Shown: positions 17,483 through 26,268, counted from the stretch's first letter. The stretch is DNA of 64,000 nt from Fusibacter paucivorans (GCF_018390735.1 NZ_JAHBCL010000022.1:1-64000), one strand, 5' to 3'. Notes: a model not told the origin generated them from the sequence alone. Numbers and translations: made by a program.

Positions 17483-17506
17483 TATTAAAAAACATTTTGA
17501 GAATGC

Positions 17507-17563
17507 AAACATTGTAATGTTTACAAATCATTCACAATGAAGCTGCATGAAATATCATGCAGC
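17507..17563 (+). promoter_or_regulatory. Two palindromes before the EAL-HDOD gene
   Basis: AAACATT-GT-AATGTTT (17507-17522) is a perfect palindrome and GCTGCATG-N6-CATGCAGC (17542-17563) a perfect hairpin without a T tail. They are candidate operator and mRNA leader structures for the gene at 17615; neither matches a consensus known to me. Confidence 0.35.
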
Positions 17564-17614
17564 AGGCATACATATAAAGGCATTGAGATGTTTCATAGAT
17601 AAAGGGGAATGCGT

Positions 17615-18823
17615 ATGTATATTGCAAGGCAACCGATTTTTAAAACAAATTTGGATGTATATGGCTATGAATTGCTCTATCGATCTGAGGAATCGACACT
17701 TGTATTCGATGGTACAGATGCGACAAGGGCGACAGCAGGTGTGCTCGCAAGTCTCTATGAGGCTGGAATTGAGGAAATTACCAATCGAAAAAAAGCATTT
17801 ATAAATTTTGATGCACACTTTTTGCACGAAGATCTGCCGGATTTTATTGCAACGGATGCAATGGTTATTGAAGTACTTGAAGATGTTATTGTTGATGAGT
17901 CGCTCATTGAGCGGATTAAACTGCTAAAGACAAAGGGTTACCGCATTGCGCTGGATGACTTCGTAGAAGATTTTGAATCTTATCCGCTCGTTCCCTATGC
18001 CGATATTATTAAATTCGACCTGCTCTTAACGCCATTGGATACGATTCGCACTCAGGTTGCCGCTGCACTTATGCAGCATAAAGTCCTGCTGGCAGAAAAA
18101 ATAGAAACAGAAGACGTTTTTAATGAAGCAAAAGCAATGGGCTTTACCTTGTTTCAGGGCTATTTTTTCAGCAAGCCCGTCGTGATGAAAAAATCGGCCT
18201 CAAAGCTCAATTCAAAATCGCAGTACCTCAATATACTCAATGAACTCAAAAAGGAAGAGCCCTCTTATCAGGTGATGGCTGAGATTATTGAAAAAGATGT
18301 CAACTTGGCTTACCGGCTGATGCGCGTCATCAAGTCGCGTTCTGGTGATGACCTCGTTTATTCGATTAAACGCGCACTGACTTATATGGGGCTTCGGGAA
18401 ATCGAACGCTGGGTCAGTATTTTAATGGTGCAGGATCTTGGCTCAGATAAGCCAAAAGAACTGACAACGCTGTCTCTTATTCGTTCAAAGTTTGCAGAAT
18501 CCATCGGTGTTCATTCAAACCTTAAGCGCGTTAAGCATGAAATTTCCATGATGGGGCTCTTTAGTACCATTGATGCAATGCTCAATCAATCAATGACAGA
18601 TGCACTTGTTGATATTGCACTTCCGAAAAACATTAAAATGGCACTCTGCGATCACACCGGGCCGCTCTATCCAATCTATGCGCTGATGCTGGCTTATGAA
18701 AATGCAGATTTTGATTTAGCAGCCGCAGAGGCGAAAAAAATTAATATTCCAACTTATGCGCTGATGACAGACTATCTCGAAGCTGTCAAATGGGCAAATG
18801 AAATGACGTCGATGATTAACTGA
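17615..18823 (+). CDS. EAL-HDOD c-di-GMP protein (YuxH-like)
   Basis: 402 residues: an N-terminal EAL domain (about 1-200) and a C-terminal HDOD domain. The signature is ELL in YGYELLYR, with the metal- and substrate-binding residues still visible: N in FINFDAH, E in VIEVLED, DD in ALDDF, K in IKFDL, E in AEKIE and Q in FQGYFF. It may therefore hydrolyse c-di-GMP; relatives of this short EAL-HDOD type are often weak or purely regulatory. ATG 17615 is preferred over ATG 17609 because GGGG at 17604-17607 then has seven bases of spacing. It is monocistronic. Confidence 0.88.
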   Translation: MYIARQPIFKTNLDVYGYELLYRSEESTLVFDGTDATRATAGVLASLYEAGIEEITNRKKAFINFDAHFLHEDLPDFIATDAMVIEVLEDVIVDESLIERIKLLKTKGYRIALDDFVEDFESYPLVPYADIIKFDLLLTPLDTIRTQVAAALMQHKVLLAEKIETEDVFNEAKAMGFTLFQGYFFSKPVVMKKSASKLNSKSQYLNILNELKKEEPSYQVMAEIIEKDVNLAYRLMRVIKSRSGDDLVYSIKRALTYMGLREIERWVSILMVQDLGSDKPKELTTLSLIRSKFAESIGVHSNLKRVKHEISMMGLFSTIDAMLNQSMTDALVDIALPKNIKMALCDHTGPLYPIYALMLAYENADFDLAAAEAKKINIPTYALMTDYLEAVKWANEMTSMIN

Positions 18824-18861
18824 AAAATTGTTTTTCAACAGAATAATATTCTGAAAATTCA

Positions 18862-18889
18862 TAAAGTTTTGCCTCGAAATTGCCGATAA
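18862..18889 (+). promoter_or_regulatory. Sigma-D (flagellar/chemotaxis) promoter
   Basis: TAAA (18862-18865), 16 bp, GCCGATAA (18882-18889). The Bacillus/Clostridium sigma-D consensus is TAAA-N14-16-GCCGATAT, so seven of eight -10 positions match. It points to the EF-hand protein gene at 19066 and places that gene in the motility regulon. Between them lies only a short hairpin, AGCCTT-GCG-AAGGCT, at 18962-18976. Confidence 0.65.
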
Positions 18890-19065
18890 ATAGTCTGTAC
18901 ATATGTAGGGCAACTGCATCATATCCTCAAGTTGAGCCTTTGTCGCAATATGTTGAATTTTAGCCTTGCGAAGGCTGTCTATATTGTGGTGAAAGGATTG
19001 AAATGATAATAATGTAATTGCCTCGGGTAGCATGGAAGCTATGGATTGACGCAAGGAGGTAAAAA

Positions 19066-20073
19066 ATGAAAATCAGTGGTTATGCGGTTCAGCAAGAGGT
19101 TCAAACGAGCCTTACGCGAAGCGCAAGCGAAAAGCTGACGGTTCAGGTGGAAGAAATGCTGGAAGATCCAGTCATTAACCTGAGCCCTCTTGGGCTTGCC
19201 AAAAGTGAAAACGTTGAAGACGACAAGAGTTTTGAATTATCTGAAGAAGATCAGGTGAAAGTCAAACTTTTAGAACACGTCTTGTCCGTTATTACCGGCA
19301 AGCCTTTTAAATTTAGGATGGTCGTTAAAATTCCGAAGAAAAGGGGTGTGAGCTTTGGGCCGGATAATGTACTTGCAGCCTCGACATTTGCCACTGGCGG
19401 CAAAATTCGGAAGCAGAATGTATCGGTTTCATTTGACAGAACCTATGCTGAGGAAGAAACGTTCCAATACCACTCAAACGGCATTGTTCGCACAGAAGAT
19501 GGCAAGGAAATCTCATTCGACTATCAGCTCAACATGAGCAGAGCTTTTTATGCATCAAATTCGGCAAGGCTTGATTTTACACAGGAAGTAAAGGATCCGC
19601 TTGTCATCAATTTTGATGGAAAGGGGATTGCGTTTGATCATTTTGACGTTGAGATGGATATTGATCTGGACGGCCGGAAAGATACCTTTAAAGGGCTTGC
19701 ACCGGGAAGCGGCTTCCTTGCCCTAGATAAGAATGACAATGGTCGAATTGACGACGGCAGTGAGCTATTTGGCCCGAAATCCGGCAGCGGTTTTTCGGAG
19801 CTGTCCGCCTATGATATGGATCATAATGGTTGGATCGACGAAGGGGACTATATCTATAAAAACCTAAAAATTCTACAGTATAACGAAGATGGCAGCTCTG
19901 AAATGCTGGCTCTAAGTGAAACGGGCGTCGGCGCGATTTACTTGGGAGCAGTGGACGGCAATTATCAGGTTAAAGAAGCGATGGAATTGTCAGGCGCCAT
20001 TAAGCGAAGCAGTATATACTTAAGTGAAGATGGTAAGGCGGGCGTTATCCACGAAGTGGATTTGAAGATTTAA
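19066..20073 (+). CDS. Cytoplasmic EF-hand-like calcium-binding protein, motility-linked
   Basis: 335 residues without signal peptide or membrane helix. The N-terminal third is polar and contains VKVKLLEHVLSVITGKPF, a segment that recurs in proteins of this uncharacterised type. The C-terminal half holds two EF-hand-like loops, DKNDNGRIDDGSELFG (221-236) and DMDHNGWIDEGD (250-261), which should bind Ca2+. AGGAGG precedes the ATG closely. The sigma-D promoter upstream suggests coexpression with flagellar and chemotaxis genes. No function has been assigned that I know of; structural or secreted-by-flagellar-apparatus roles are speculative. Confidence 0.75.
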   Translation: MKISGYAVQQEVQTSLTRSASEKLTVQVEEMLEDPVINLSPLGLAKSENVEDDKSFELSEEDQVKVKLLEHVLSVITGKPFKFRMVVKIPKKRGVSFGPDNVLAASTFATGGKIRKQNVSVSFDRTYAEEETFQYHSNGIVRTEDGKEISFDYQLNMSRAFYASNSARLDFTQEVKDPLVINFDGKGIAFDHFDVEMDIDLDGRKDTFKGLAPGSGFLALDKNDNGRIDDGSELFGPKSGSGFSELSAYDMDHNGWIDEGDYIYKNLKILQYNEDGSSEMLALSETGVGAIYLGAVDGNYQVKEAMELSGAIKRSSIYLSEDGKAGVIHEVDLKI

Positions 20074-20186
20074 GGATTTTACCCTATGAATAGAACACAA
20101 AATGACTAGAACACAAATGGGTAAAAAAAGATGTCAAAAAATGTGTAAGATATAAAATGATTAGTAGGCAAAGGAAAAACAGACAA

Positions 20187-20245
20187 TAAAAAACGGCTGT
20201 TTCATCGCAATGATATTAAATGCGTTGAAACAGCCTTTTTTCATT
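20187..20245. terminator. Bidirectional terminator
   Basis: AAAAAACGGCTGTTTCA pairs with TGAAACAGCCTTTTTT, with an inner stem. It serves the EF-hand gene (+) and the thiolase gene (-). The rest of 20074-20364 holds two near-copies of TAGAACACAAA inside an ACCC/GGGT bracket but no gene. Confidence 0.8.
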
Positions 20246-20364
20246 AAATACGCTACCAATCGCATTTAATGTGATGCTTGTTTTTATAACGATAGCAATT
20301 GCAATAAGCTTGTTACAGAATTGTTTCTATTTAATGATTTATGTGCTGAGATTTTTACCGGTCA

Positions 20365-21570
20365 TTAGATTTCCGTTGTCCAAAGTGATGCCATAGATGG
20401 ACCGCCGCCAACACAGAGTGATGCACCGCCGACTTTGGCACCGGTTCGTTCCATTTCATAATAAAGTGATACGATAATGCGAAGTCCTGTACAGCCCACT
20501 GGATGTCCCAGTGAAATGCCGGAGCCATTGTGATTGATTTTATCAAAATCGAGTTCGATGCCCGAATCTTCCTTGATAGCTTTTTCAACACCTAGAACTT
20601 GTGCTGCGAAAGCTTCATTAATCTCCCAGTAATCGACGTCTTCGAATTTCATATCAGCTTGCTTTAAGCATTTAGGAATGGCATAGGCAGGGCCAATTCC
20701 CATATATTTTGGATCGACGCCTTCACCACAGATGTTGATCAGTTTCATAAGTGGTTTAATACCAAGTGATTCTGCTTTTTCTTTTGACATGATAATGACT
20801 GCAGCTGCGCCGTCATTGATTCCGGAAGCATTTGCAGCGGTCACGACACCGTCTTTTTTGAAAATCGTTTTGAGTGCCCCAACGCTCTCCATGGTTGCAT
20901 CGGTAATAACGTGTTCATCAGTATCAAAGAACTTGACACCTTTTCGCGACTTAAGTTCTACCGGAACAATTTCGCGTTTGAAACGACCTTCTTCGATTGC
21001 CTGTGTCGCGCGTTTGTGGCTTAAAACAGCGAGTTCATCACAGGCTTCTCTGGAAATATTGTATTTTTCTGCGACATTTTCTGCTGTCATTGCCATGTGA
21101 CCTTCAGAAAGTTCATCGTATAAACCGTCGTGAAGCATGGAATCTTCAATCTTTCCCGGGCCCATACGATAGCCTGAACGTCCTTTTGGCAATAAATAAG
21201 GTGCGTTTGTCATGCTCTCAACACCAACGACCAAACCAATATCCGTTTTGCCGAGCATGATGTTGTGACATGCGATTTCCAGTGCGCGCATGCCGGAAGT
21301 ACAGTTTTGGTTAACGCTGACAGCATTGCTTCGATGCGGCATGCCAATGCGCATGGCAACTTGTCTTGCAGGCAATGAACCTTGCATACCCGTGTAGAGT
21401 TGCCCCATGCAGATTTCATCAACCATATCGGCTTCAATCCCCGCGCGTGTAATCGCTTCTTTGCCGACTGTCATTGCAAGTTGTCTGGCAGAAACATCTT
21501 TTAAGCTTCCCATAAACTTGCCAATCGCTGTACGACAGGCGCTTACCACTACTACCTCATGAGTTTTCAT
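20365..21570 (-). CDS. Acetyl-CoA acetyltransferase (thiolase)
   Basis: 401 residues, the usual thiolase length. It condenses two acetyl-CoA to acetoacetyl-CoA, or cleaves 3-ketoacyl-CoA. The nucleophilic cysteine is C90 in NQNCTSGMRA; NEAFAAQ, the GHPVGCTG histidine and the late CVGGG cysteine complete the active site. The last glycine loop is GGGPSMA rather than the common GGGMGIA. It stands alone, so whether it serves butyrate-type fermentation or degradation is open. Its promoter carries an operator for the LacI-type regulator encoded just upstream. GAGGGAGG precedes the ATG. Confidence 0.93.
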   Translation of the reverse strand: MKTHEVVVVSACRTAIGKFMGSLKDVSARQLAMTVGKEAITRAGIEADMVDEICMGQLYTGMQGSLPARQVAMRIGMPHRSNAVSVNQNCTSGMRALEIACHNIMLGKTDIGLVVGVESMTNAPYLLPKGRSGYRMGPGKIEDSMLHDGLYDELSEGHMAMTAENVAEKYNISREACDELAVLSHKRATQAIEEGRFKREIVPVELKSRKGVKFFDTDEHVITDATMESVGALKTIFKKDGVVTAANASGINDGAAAVIIMSKEKAESLGIKPLMKLINICGEGVDPKYMGIGPAYAIPKCLKQADMKFEDVDYWEINEAFAAQVLGVEKAIKEDSGIELDFDKINHNGSGISLGHPVGCTGLRIIVSLYYEMERTGAKVGGASLCVGGGPSMASLWTTEI

Positions 21571-21643
21571 AAAACCTCCCTCTGTTTTACGTAAAAATTT
21601 ATCTCAACACATCAATTTGTGATGAAAATGATGTGTTTTGAGC

Positions 21644-21697
21644 ACTGTGTACGGTCACAGTTTGAAGAAAAATAACCAATGACATAAAAAATGTCAA
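21644..21697 (-). promoter_or_regulatory. Thiolase promoter with LacI-type operator O3
   Basis: On the minus strand TTGACA (21697-21692) and TATTTT (21674-21669) are spaced 17 bp, and the operator 18-mer ACTGTGACCGTACACAGT occupies 21661-21644, about +1 to +18. It matches 16 of 18 bases of the operators at 22840 and 22873. A 9-bp hairpin (AACACATCA/TGATGTGTT, 21605-21638) follows in the leader. Confidence 0.75.
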
Positions 21698-21723
21698 CGG
21701 TGTGTCTTCCTTTGACCGATAAT

Positions 21724-22788
21724 CTATAGCAATTCGTTGATTAGAATCGTGCTGCGGCGCTTAAATTTCAGATTAAGCGGTTTTGATGGAACGGCTAAAT
21801 ATTCGTACATTTGTTTTGCAGCATAATAAACTTCGATATCCGGCGTTTGGCAGACGAGTGCATCAATCGTATTCGTCGCCATAAGGTGCCGTGTGTCTTC
21901 GGTTGTTTCGTGCCCGATAATCGATAATTTGTCTTGAAAGCCTAAAGAAAGTGCAGCTCTGCCGACGTAATTCGTCAGACTGTTGGTAACATAAATACCT
22001 TGCAGGTCTTCATATTCGAGCAGGATGCGTTCGGTTAAGTGCTGGACGTCGTCCTGATAGTTTTCGTAGTCATATAGATGATTGCCGCCGCTGACATCGT
22101 AGACATTCATGACTTCAATTTCAGGGAACTCTGAATGGAGTTTGTGGAGAAATCCCTGAATGCGTTCATCGATGCAGAGTACTTCGCGATGAATGGCAAA
22201 AATAAGAATTTTTCCCTTACCCTTAAGATAAAGGCCCATGAGTTTAGCAGCCGTTTCACCGCTCTTGACGTCATCGACGCCCATATAGGCAAGGCGGCGG
22301 CTTTCAGGGCTATCGCTGATAAATGTGATGATGGGAATGCCTGCTTCCGCATAAGCATCAATCGTACTGTTGAGCTTTTGAAAGTGATGAGGGACCATGC
22401 AAATGCCATGGACACCCTGATTTTTAAGGGCTTCAAGTGCGTTAACCTGTTCCTCGATATTATAGCTTGACGTCGTGTGGACAACAAATTCCACGCCAAG
22501 CGGCTGTAGTTCTTTTTCAGCACGGTCAATGCCGTCTTTGACTTTTGCCCAGAAATAACGTTCAACATCTGGGAAGGTAATACCGATTTTAACTTTGCGT
22601 CTTTGCTTGGCCAATGACTGTGCTACGCGATTGGGTTCATACTGCAATTTTGCAACAGCCTCTTTGACGGCTTTTTCTTTTTCAAGACTTACATTGCCGC
22701 GATTGTTTAGTACGCGGTCAACAGTTCCGATAGAGACATTCGCAAAGCGTGCGACTTCGCGGATTGTTGTTTTTTTGTCAATAGACAT
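21724..22788 (-). CDS. LacI-family transcriptional regulator
   Basis: 354 residues: an N-terminal LacI helix-turn-helix (TTIREVARFANVSIGTVDRVLN) and hinge (RVAQSLAKQRRK), then a periplasmic-binding-protein-like effector domain of the ribose-binding type. IGTVDRVLN instead of the usual xxTVSRVLN is a small deviation in the recognition helix. ATG 22788 follows an AAGAAGG site; a longer frame would begin inside its operators. Two operators lie just downstream of its own promoter and a third at the thiolase promoter, so it is autoregulated and controls the neighbour. The effector is unknown. Confidence 0.92.
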   Translation of the reverse strand: MSIDKKTTIREVARFANVSIGTVDRVLNNRGNVSLEKEKAVKEAVAKLQYEPNRVAQSLAKQRRKVKIGITFPDVERYFWAKVKDGIDRAEKELQPLGVEFVVHTTSSYNIEEQVNALEALKNQGVHGICMVPHHFQKLNSTIDAYAEAGIPIITFISDSPESRRLAYMGVDDVKSGETAAKLMGLYLKGKGKILIFAIHREVLCIDERIQGFLHKLHSEFPEIEVMNVYDVSGGNHLYDYENYQDDVQHLTERILLEYEDLQGIYVTNSLTNYVGRAALSLGFQDKLSIIGHETTEDTRHLMATNTIDALVCQTPDIEVYYAAKQMYEYLAVPSKPLNLKFKRRSTILINELL

Positions 22789-22839
22789 GCTGATAACCTT
22801 CTTTGTTATGATTTCTATCCGAAATGCTAAAGATATTAA

Positions 22840-22857
22840 GTTGTGACCGTTAACAGT
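22840..22857 (-). promoter_or_regulatory. LacI-type operator O2
   Basis: Contains TGTGACCGTTAACAGT, identical over 16 bases to O1. It lies 33 bp (about three helical turns) from O1, between the LacI-type gene and its promoter. Confidence 0.75.
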
Positions 22858-22872
22858 CAAAGTTATATAAAT

Positions 22873-22905
22873 ACTGTGACCGTTAACAGTTCTTAATTTA
22901 TTATA
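22873..22905 (-). promoter_or_regulatory. Promoter -10 and LacI-type operator O1
   Basis: TATAAT on the minus strand lies at 22905-22900. The operator ACTGTGACCGTTAACAGT (22873-22890, written on the plus strand) is a near-palindrome with the central CG typical of LacI-family sites, beginning about +3. Binding here should block the regulator's own transcription. Confidence 0.75.
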
Positions 22906-22996
22906 TGCCTTTTTTGTTTGCGTTGTCTTCGAATTTTATAAAAAAATTAAATTTTTTTGTAAGAACCATTTAAAAGCGGTATAAAAGAATGTTTTT

Positions 22997-23097
22997 AATT
23001 GAGAACACTTAATGTTAATAGTTTTGTAACAAATCCTTCAAAGAATGTTAGTAGATATCCGTTCTCAATTATGATAGTTTGTTAGTATGAAACTAAC
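22997..23097 (+). promoter_or_regulatory. MarR-lon regulatory region with palindromes
   Basis: GTTAGT-ATGAA-ACTAAC (23081-23097) is a 17-bp palindrome 18 bases before the MarR start codon, a typical autoregulatory MarR operator. Further upstream AATTGAGAAC (22997-23006) is repeated inverted as GTTCTCAATT (23061-23070), 54 bp apart. A TATGAT at 23070-23075 may be the -10 box; no clear -35 is seen. Confidence 0.55.
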
Positions 23098-23115
23098 TAA
23101 TTTGAGGAGGCAGTT

Positions 23116-23526
23116 GTGAAAGAATCATTGAGAGAAGCATTAGAGCGTTTGCTGACGCTAAAAGGTGAATGTACTTTTCAAATTTTCAACGACTTGAACG
23201 CCGGCCAAATTACAATGACGCAACTCAACTATTTAAAATATGTCGATCAGCTGCATGAAACGACGATTAGCGAACTTTCGGAATCTTTAAATTTAAGCAA
23301 ACCTACGGTGACTGAAACCATTAAAAAACTGCAAAGGTGCGACTTGGTGCATAAGCGCCAATGTCAGGCAGACGGTAGAAAGTATTATATTGAGCTAACC
23401 GATAAAGGTGAGAAGCTGGCACATATGGAACAGCTCAGCGTCGTGCGATTAGCGGAGAAAATCACGTTGGAACTTGATGAAGAGGCTGTTCAAAAACTCA
23501 TTGAAGCGCTGGAAGGCCTTAAATGA
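23116..23526 (+). CDS. MarR-family transcriptional regulator
   Basis: 136 residues with the winged-helix core of MarR proteins: LSESLNLSKPTVTETIKKLQRCDLVHKRQCQADGRKYYIELTDKG carries the recognition helix and wing. A GTG start is supported by GAGGAGG a few bases upstream. The gene is followed after 34 bases by lon in the same direction, and a palindrome just upstream suggests it represses this pair. There are two cysteines, C18 in KGECTFQ and one in KLQRCDLV, which could allow redox sensing, but this is not established. Confidence 0.9.
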   Translation: MKESLREALERLLTLKGECTFQIFNDLNAGQITMTQLNYLKYVDQLHETTISELSESLNLSKPTVTETIKKLQRCDLVHKRQCQADGRKYYIELTDKGEKLAHMEQLSVVRLAEKITLELDEEAVQKLIEALEGLK

Positions 23527-23560
23527 TACAGAGATAATAATAAATAAGGAGGTATGGACT

Positions 23561-25948
23561 ATGTATGGCGATCAGGAAAAACGCATTTTAAATGTATTAG
23601 GCATTTCGGATATTGTTCTTTTTAAAGGCAATGAAATTACGATTAAAATTAGACGTGAGGCAGGTCATAATTTAGAGCAACGCCTTGTGGAAGACCAGAT
23701 GATGGCACTTGGGATTTCGGTGAAAGAAGCAAAGGAATCACAGTCCTATGAAATAAAAGACTTCTATAAGTCAGGTGTATTAATGGAAGTTAAAAATATT
23801 CGATATGAAAATGATTTCTATGTACTCAATATAAAGGCACTCGAGAAAGTTCGCGTTGAACGTTTTTACGAAGAAGCGGGCGAGCTAATGGCGGAATATG
23901 ACATTTCGCCGGATGTCAATGATTTGGAAGGTGCACCGCTAGCCGAACTCTTGAAGCATATTAAGGGACTCGTCAAAGATATCAGCATTTATTTTAAGGG
24001 ATCCGAACCCTTTCTTCAGTATATTGAAGAAATAAATGACATCGAATTGCTGGCAGGTGTACTGCTGCAGTACATGAATTTAACAATGGAAGAGAAGTAT
24101 CAAATTTTCGAGACGCATTCCCATAGTGAAAAAGGTCTGAAATTGATCGACGCTTTGATGAAGCAAAAGGAATTGTTTGCCTTTCAAAAGGAAATGGCCG
24201 ACAAGTTTTCAACGGAAGCCAATAAGAACTACCGCAAGGCGTTTTTAAGAGAACAATTGCGAGCCATTCAAGAAGAACTCAATGAGGATGCTCCGAGCAG
24301 CAATAAAAAAGATTATCGCGAGATGATTGAAAATAGTACGATGCCGGAAGAGGTGCAGAAAATTGCGCTGGATGAAGTGGCGAAACTAGATGGCCTCTCA
24401 CCGCAAAGTGCGGAACGCAATGTTGTGATCAATTATCTCGACCTTTTAGTCAATTTGCCTTGGGGTAAATTCAAAGCACCTGAAATTGACATAGAAAGTG
24501 CACGTGAACTACTGGAATCACAACACTATGGTCTTAAAGAAGTCAAAGACCGCATTATACAGCATTTAGCTGTATTAAAGCTGAAAAAGGAAAAGCAAGG
24601 TAGCATTTTACTCCTCGTTGGGCCTCCGGGAACTGGCAAGACAAGTTTGGGTAAGAGTATTGCCGAAGCGCTTGGCAGACCCTATGTGAGAATGAGCCTC
24701 GGCGGCGTTCGCGATGAAGCCGAAGTGAGAGGACATCGCCGCACCTATGTGGCAGCGCTCCCGGGACGCATTATTCAAGGCATGAAAAAGGCAAAACAGA
24801 CAAACCCAATTTTCGTCCTAGATGAAATTGACAAACTGCAAGTGGCAAATAGCGGCGATCCAGCCAGTGCGCTTCTCGAGGTGTTGGATCCTGAACAGAA
24901 CAGCACCTTCCAAGATCATTATCTTGAAGTGCCGTATGATCTCTCTGATGTCTTCTTTATTGCAACGGCAAACTCGCTTAGAGGGATTCCGGGGCCGCTG
25001 CTTGATAGGATGGAAGTCATTGAGGTTTCCAGCTATACGAATAACGAAAAGTTTCATATTGCTAAAAATCACCTTATACCAGAGGTTCTGGAAGATCACG
25101 GTTTAACGCGACATGAGCTTGAGATTACAGATGAGGCATTGAAACAGGTCATCGATGTCTACACGCGCGAAGCAGGCGTTCGGAACTTGAAGCGTCAGAT
25201 TGCAAGTCTTGCACGTGCGGCATCTGAAAAAATTGTCTTGCATGCTGTTGAACTCCCTTATCGGGTACAGTCAGCAGAATTGGAAACGCTTTTAGGGCAT
25301 CCGATTGCCAGACATGATGTGATCGGCAAGGAAAATGTGCCGGGTGTTGTCACTGGTTTGGCATGGACGCCGGTTGGCGGTGAAATCCTCTTTATTGAAG
25401 GTTCGTTTATGCCTGGCGGCGGTCAGTTGATCTTAACGGGTAAGCTTGGCGACGTCATGAAGGAATCGGCGAGAATTTCACTCAGCCTTGTCAAATCCAG
25501 ACTGGCAGTTCAAACGGCTGGATTTGAATTTGGCAAACGCGATTTGCATATTCACGTCCCTTCAGGCGCGGTGCCAAAAGACGGTCCTTCTGCAGGCGTT
25601 GCACTCTTTACGGCGATTTCATCACTGGTGCTTGGCAGAAAGGTTCCTTCTGATTTTGCCATGACGGGTGAAGTGACGCTGAGAGGCTCGGTCATGCCGG
25701 TGGGCGGTATTAAAGAAAAAATTATCGCAGCGCATCGCGCAGGTGTTAAACGCGTTATTATACCAAAAGAGAATGAAAAAGACCTTACCGATGTCCCAAA
25801 AGAAGTGGTTGAAGCATTGACATTTTATCCGGTTGAGAATATTGAAGCTGTCGTCAAATTAATCTTTGACATTGACTTGCCGGATGCCAATTTTGTAGAG
25901 CAGCAGCTTTGGCAATCTGCTGAAGGCGGCATGCACATGCCTTCATAA
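23561..25948 (+). CDS. lon: ATP-dependent Lon protease
   Basis: 795 residues: N-terminal substrate-binding region, AAA+ ATPase with Walker A GPPGTGKT from 354 and Walker B IFVLDEIDKL, then the protease domain with catalytic S677 (DGPSAG) and K720 (GGIKEK). It degrades misfolded and regulatory proteins in the cytoplasm. The N-terminal ~200 residues are divergent from typical bacterial Lon (no PVLPLRD-like opening), while the rest is standard. ATG 23561 follows AAGGAGG with eight bases of spacing; a longer frame overlaps the marR stop. Pairing with a MarR regulator rather than CtsR/HrcA control is unusual. Confidence 0.95.
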   Translation: MYGDQEKRILNVLGISDIVLFKGNEITIKIRREAGHNLEQRLVEDQMMALGISVKEAKESQSYEIKDFYKSGVLMEVKNIRYENDFYVLNIKALEKVRVERFYEEAGELMAEYDISPDVNDLEGAPLAELLKHIKGLVKDISIYFKGSEPFLQYIEEINDIELLAGVLLQYMNLTMEEKYQIFETHSHSEKGLKLIDALMKQKELFAFQKEMADKFSTEANKNYRKAFLREQLRAIQEELNEDAPSSNKKDYREMIENSTMPEEVQKIALDEVAKLDGLSPQSAERNVVINYLDLLVNLPWGKFKAPEIDIESARELLESQHYGLKEVKDRIIQHLAVLKLKKEKQGSILLLVGPPGTGKTSLGKSIAEALGRPYVRMSLGGVRDEAEVRGHRRTYVAALPGRIIQGMKKAKQTNPIFVLDEIDKLQVANSGDPASALLEVLDPEQNSTFQDHYLEVPYDLSDVFFIATANSLRGIPGPLLDRMEVIEVSSYTNNEKFHIAKNHLIPEVLEDHGLTRHELEITDEALKQVIDVYTREAGVRNLKRQIASLARAASEKIVLHAVELPYRVQSAELETLLGHPIARHDVIGKENVPGVVTGLAWTPVGGEILFIEGSFMPGGGQLILTGKLGDVMKESARISLSLVKSRLAVQTAGFEFGKRDLHIHVPSGAVPKDGPSAGVALFTAISSLVLGRKVPSDFAMTGEVTLRGSVMPVGGIKEKIIAAHRAGVKRVIIPKENEKDLTDVPKEVVEALTFYPVENIEAVVKLIFDIDLPDANFVEQQLWQSAEGGMHMPS

Positions 25949-26116
25949 AAGCAACGCTTTGATATCCGAGTTCCGACAGATCGGAAACGGTGATGTCGAT
26001 TAAAGAAGCGTTTCATATAGATACAGTGTGCAGCACATTAATGAGAATAAGGTTGAGCCGGTATTTTAAGCACCATTTATGGGCTTTGAATATCGGCTTT
26101 TCACTTTAAAACAGAC

Positions 26117-26262
26117 AAAAAAAATCTCAAAACAAGAAGAATATTCTCGTTTTGAGAAACATGTCACTGGGACACGATGAGGTGGAGGTAAGAAATATTA
26201 CCTGCTCATATTAAGAAAATTATAGAAAGCTACTGATTGGGATACCCCCTATCGAGGGGGTT
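26117..26262 (-). ncRNA. Candidate small RNA, leftward, about 146 nt
   Basis: A minus-strand promoter (26269-26297), a predicted start near 26262 and a good minus-strand terminator (TCTCAAAAC/GTTTTGAGA stem at 26125-26157 followed by eight T) bracket a stretch with no reading frame beyond a few codons. An internal hairpin AGGTAA/TTACCT (26186-26203) adjoins a C-rich CCTCCACCTC segment complementary to Shine-Dalgarno sequences. The plus strand has no T-run after the stem, so it does not terminate lon. The rest of 25949-26379 holds only short inverted repeats. Confidence 0.45.
26242..26262. promoter_or_regulatory. CsoR/CstR-like operator near the osmC-like gene
   Basis: ATACCCCCTATCGAGGGGGTT is nearly the same as the operator at the rhodanese promoter (8220-8241). 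It covers about +1 to +21 of the leftward small-RNA promoter and abuts a possible rightward promoter (TTGTTA 26261-26266, 17 bp, TTTAAA 26284-26289) toward the OsmC gene. Confidence 0.6.
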
Positions 26263-26268
26263 GTTATG

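Noticed and set aside
26101-26160. Hairpin as terminator of lon
   Set aside because: The plus-strand side has no T-run; the T-run is on the minus strand.
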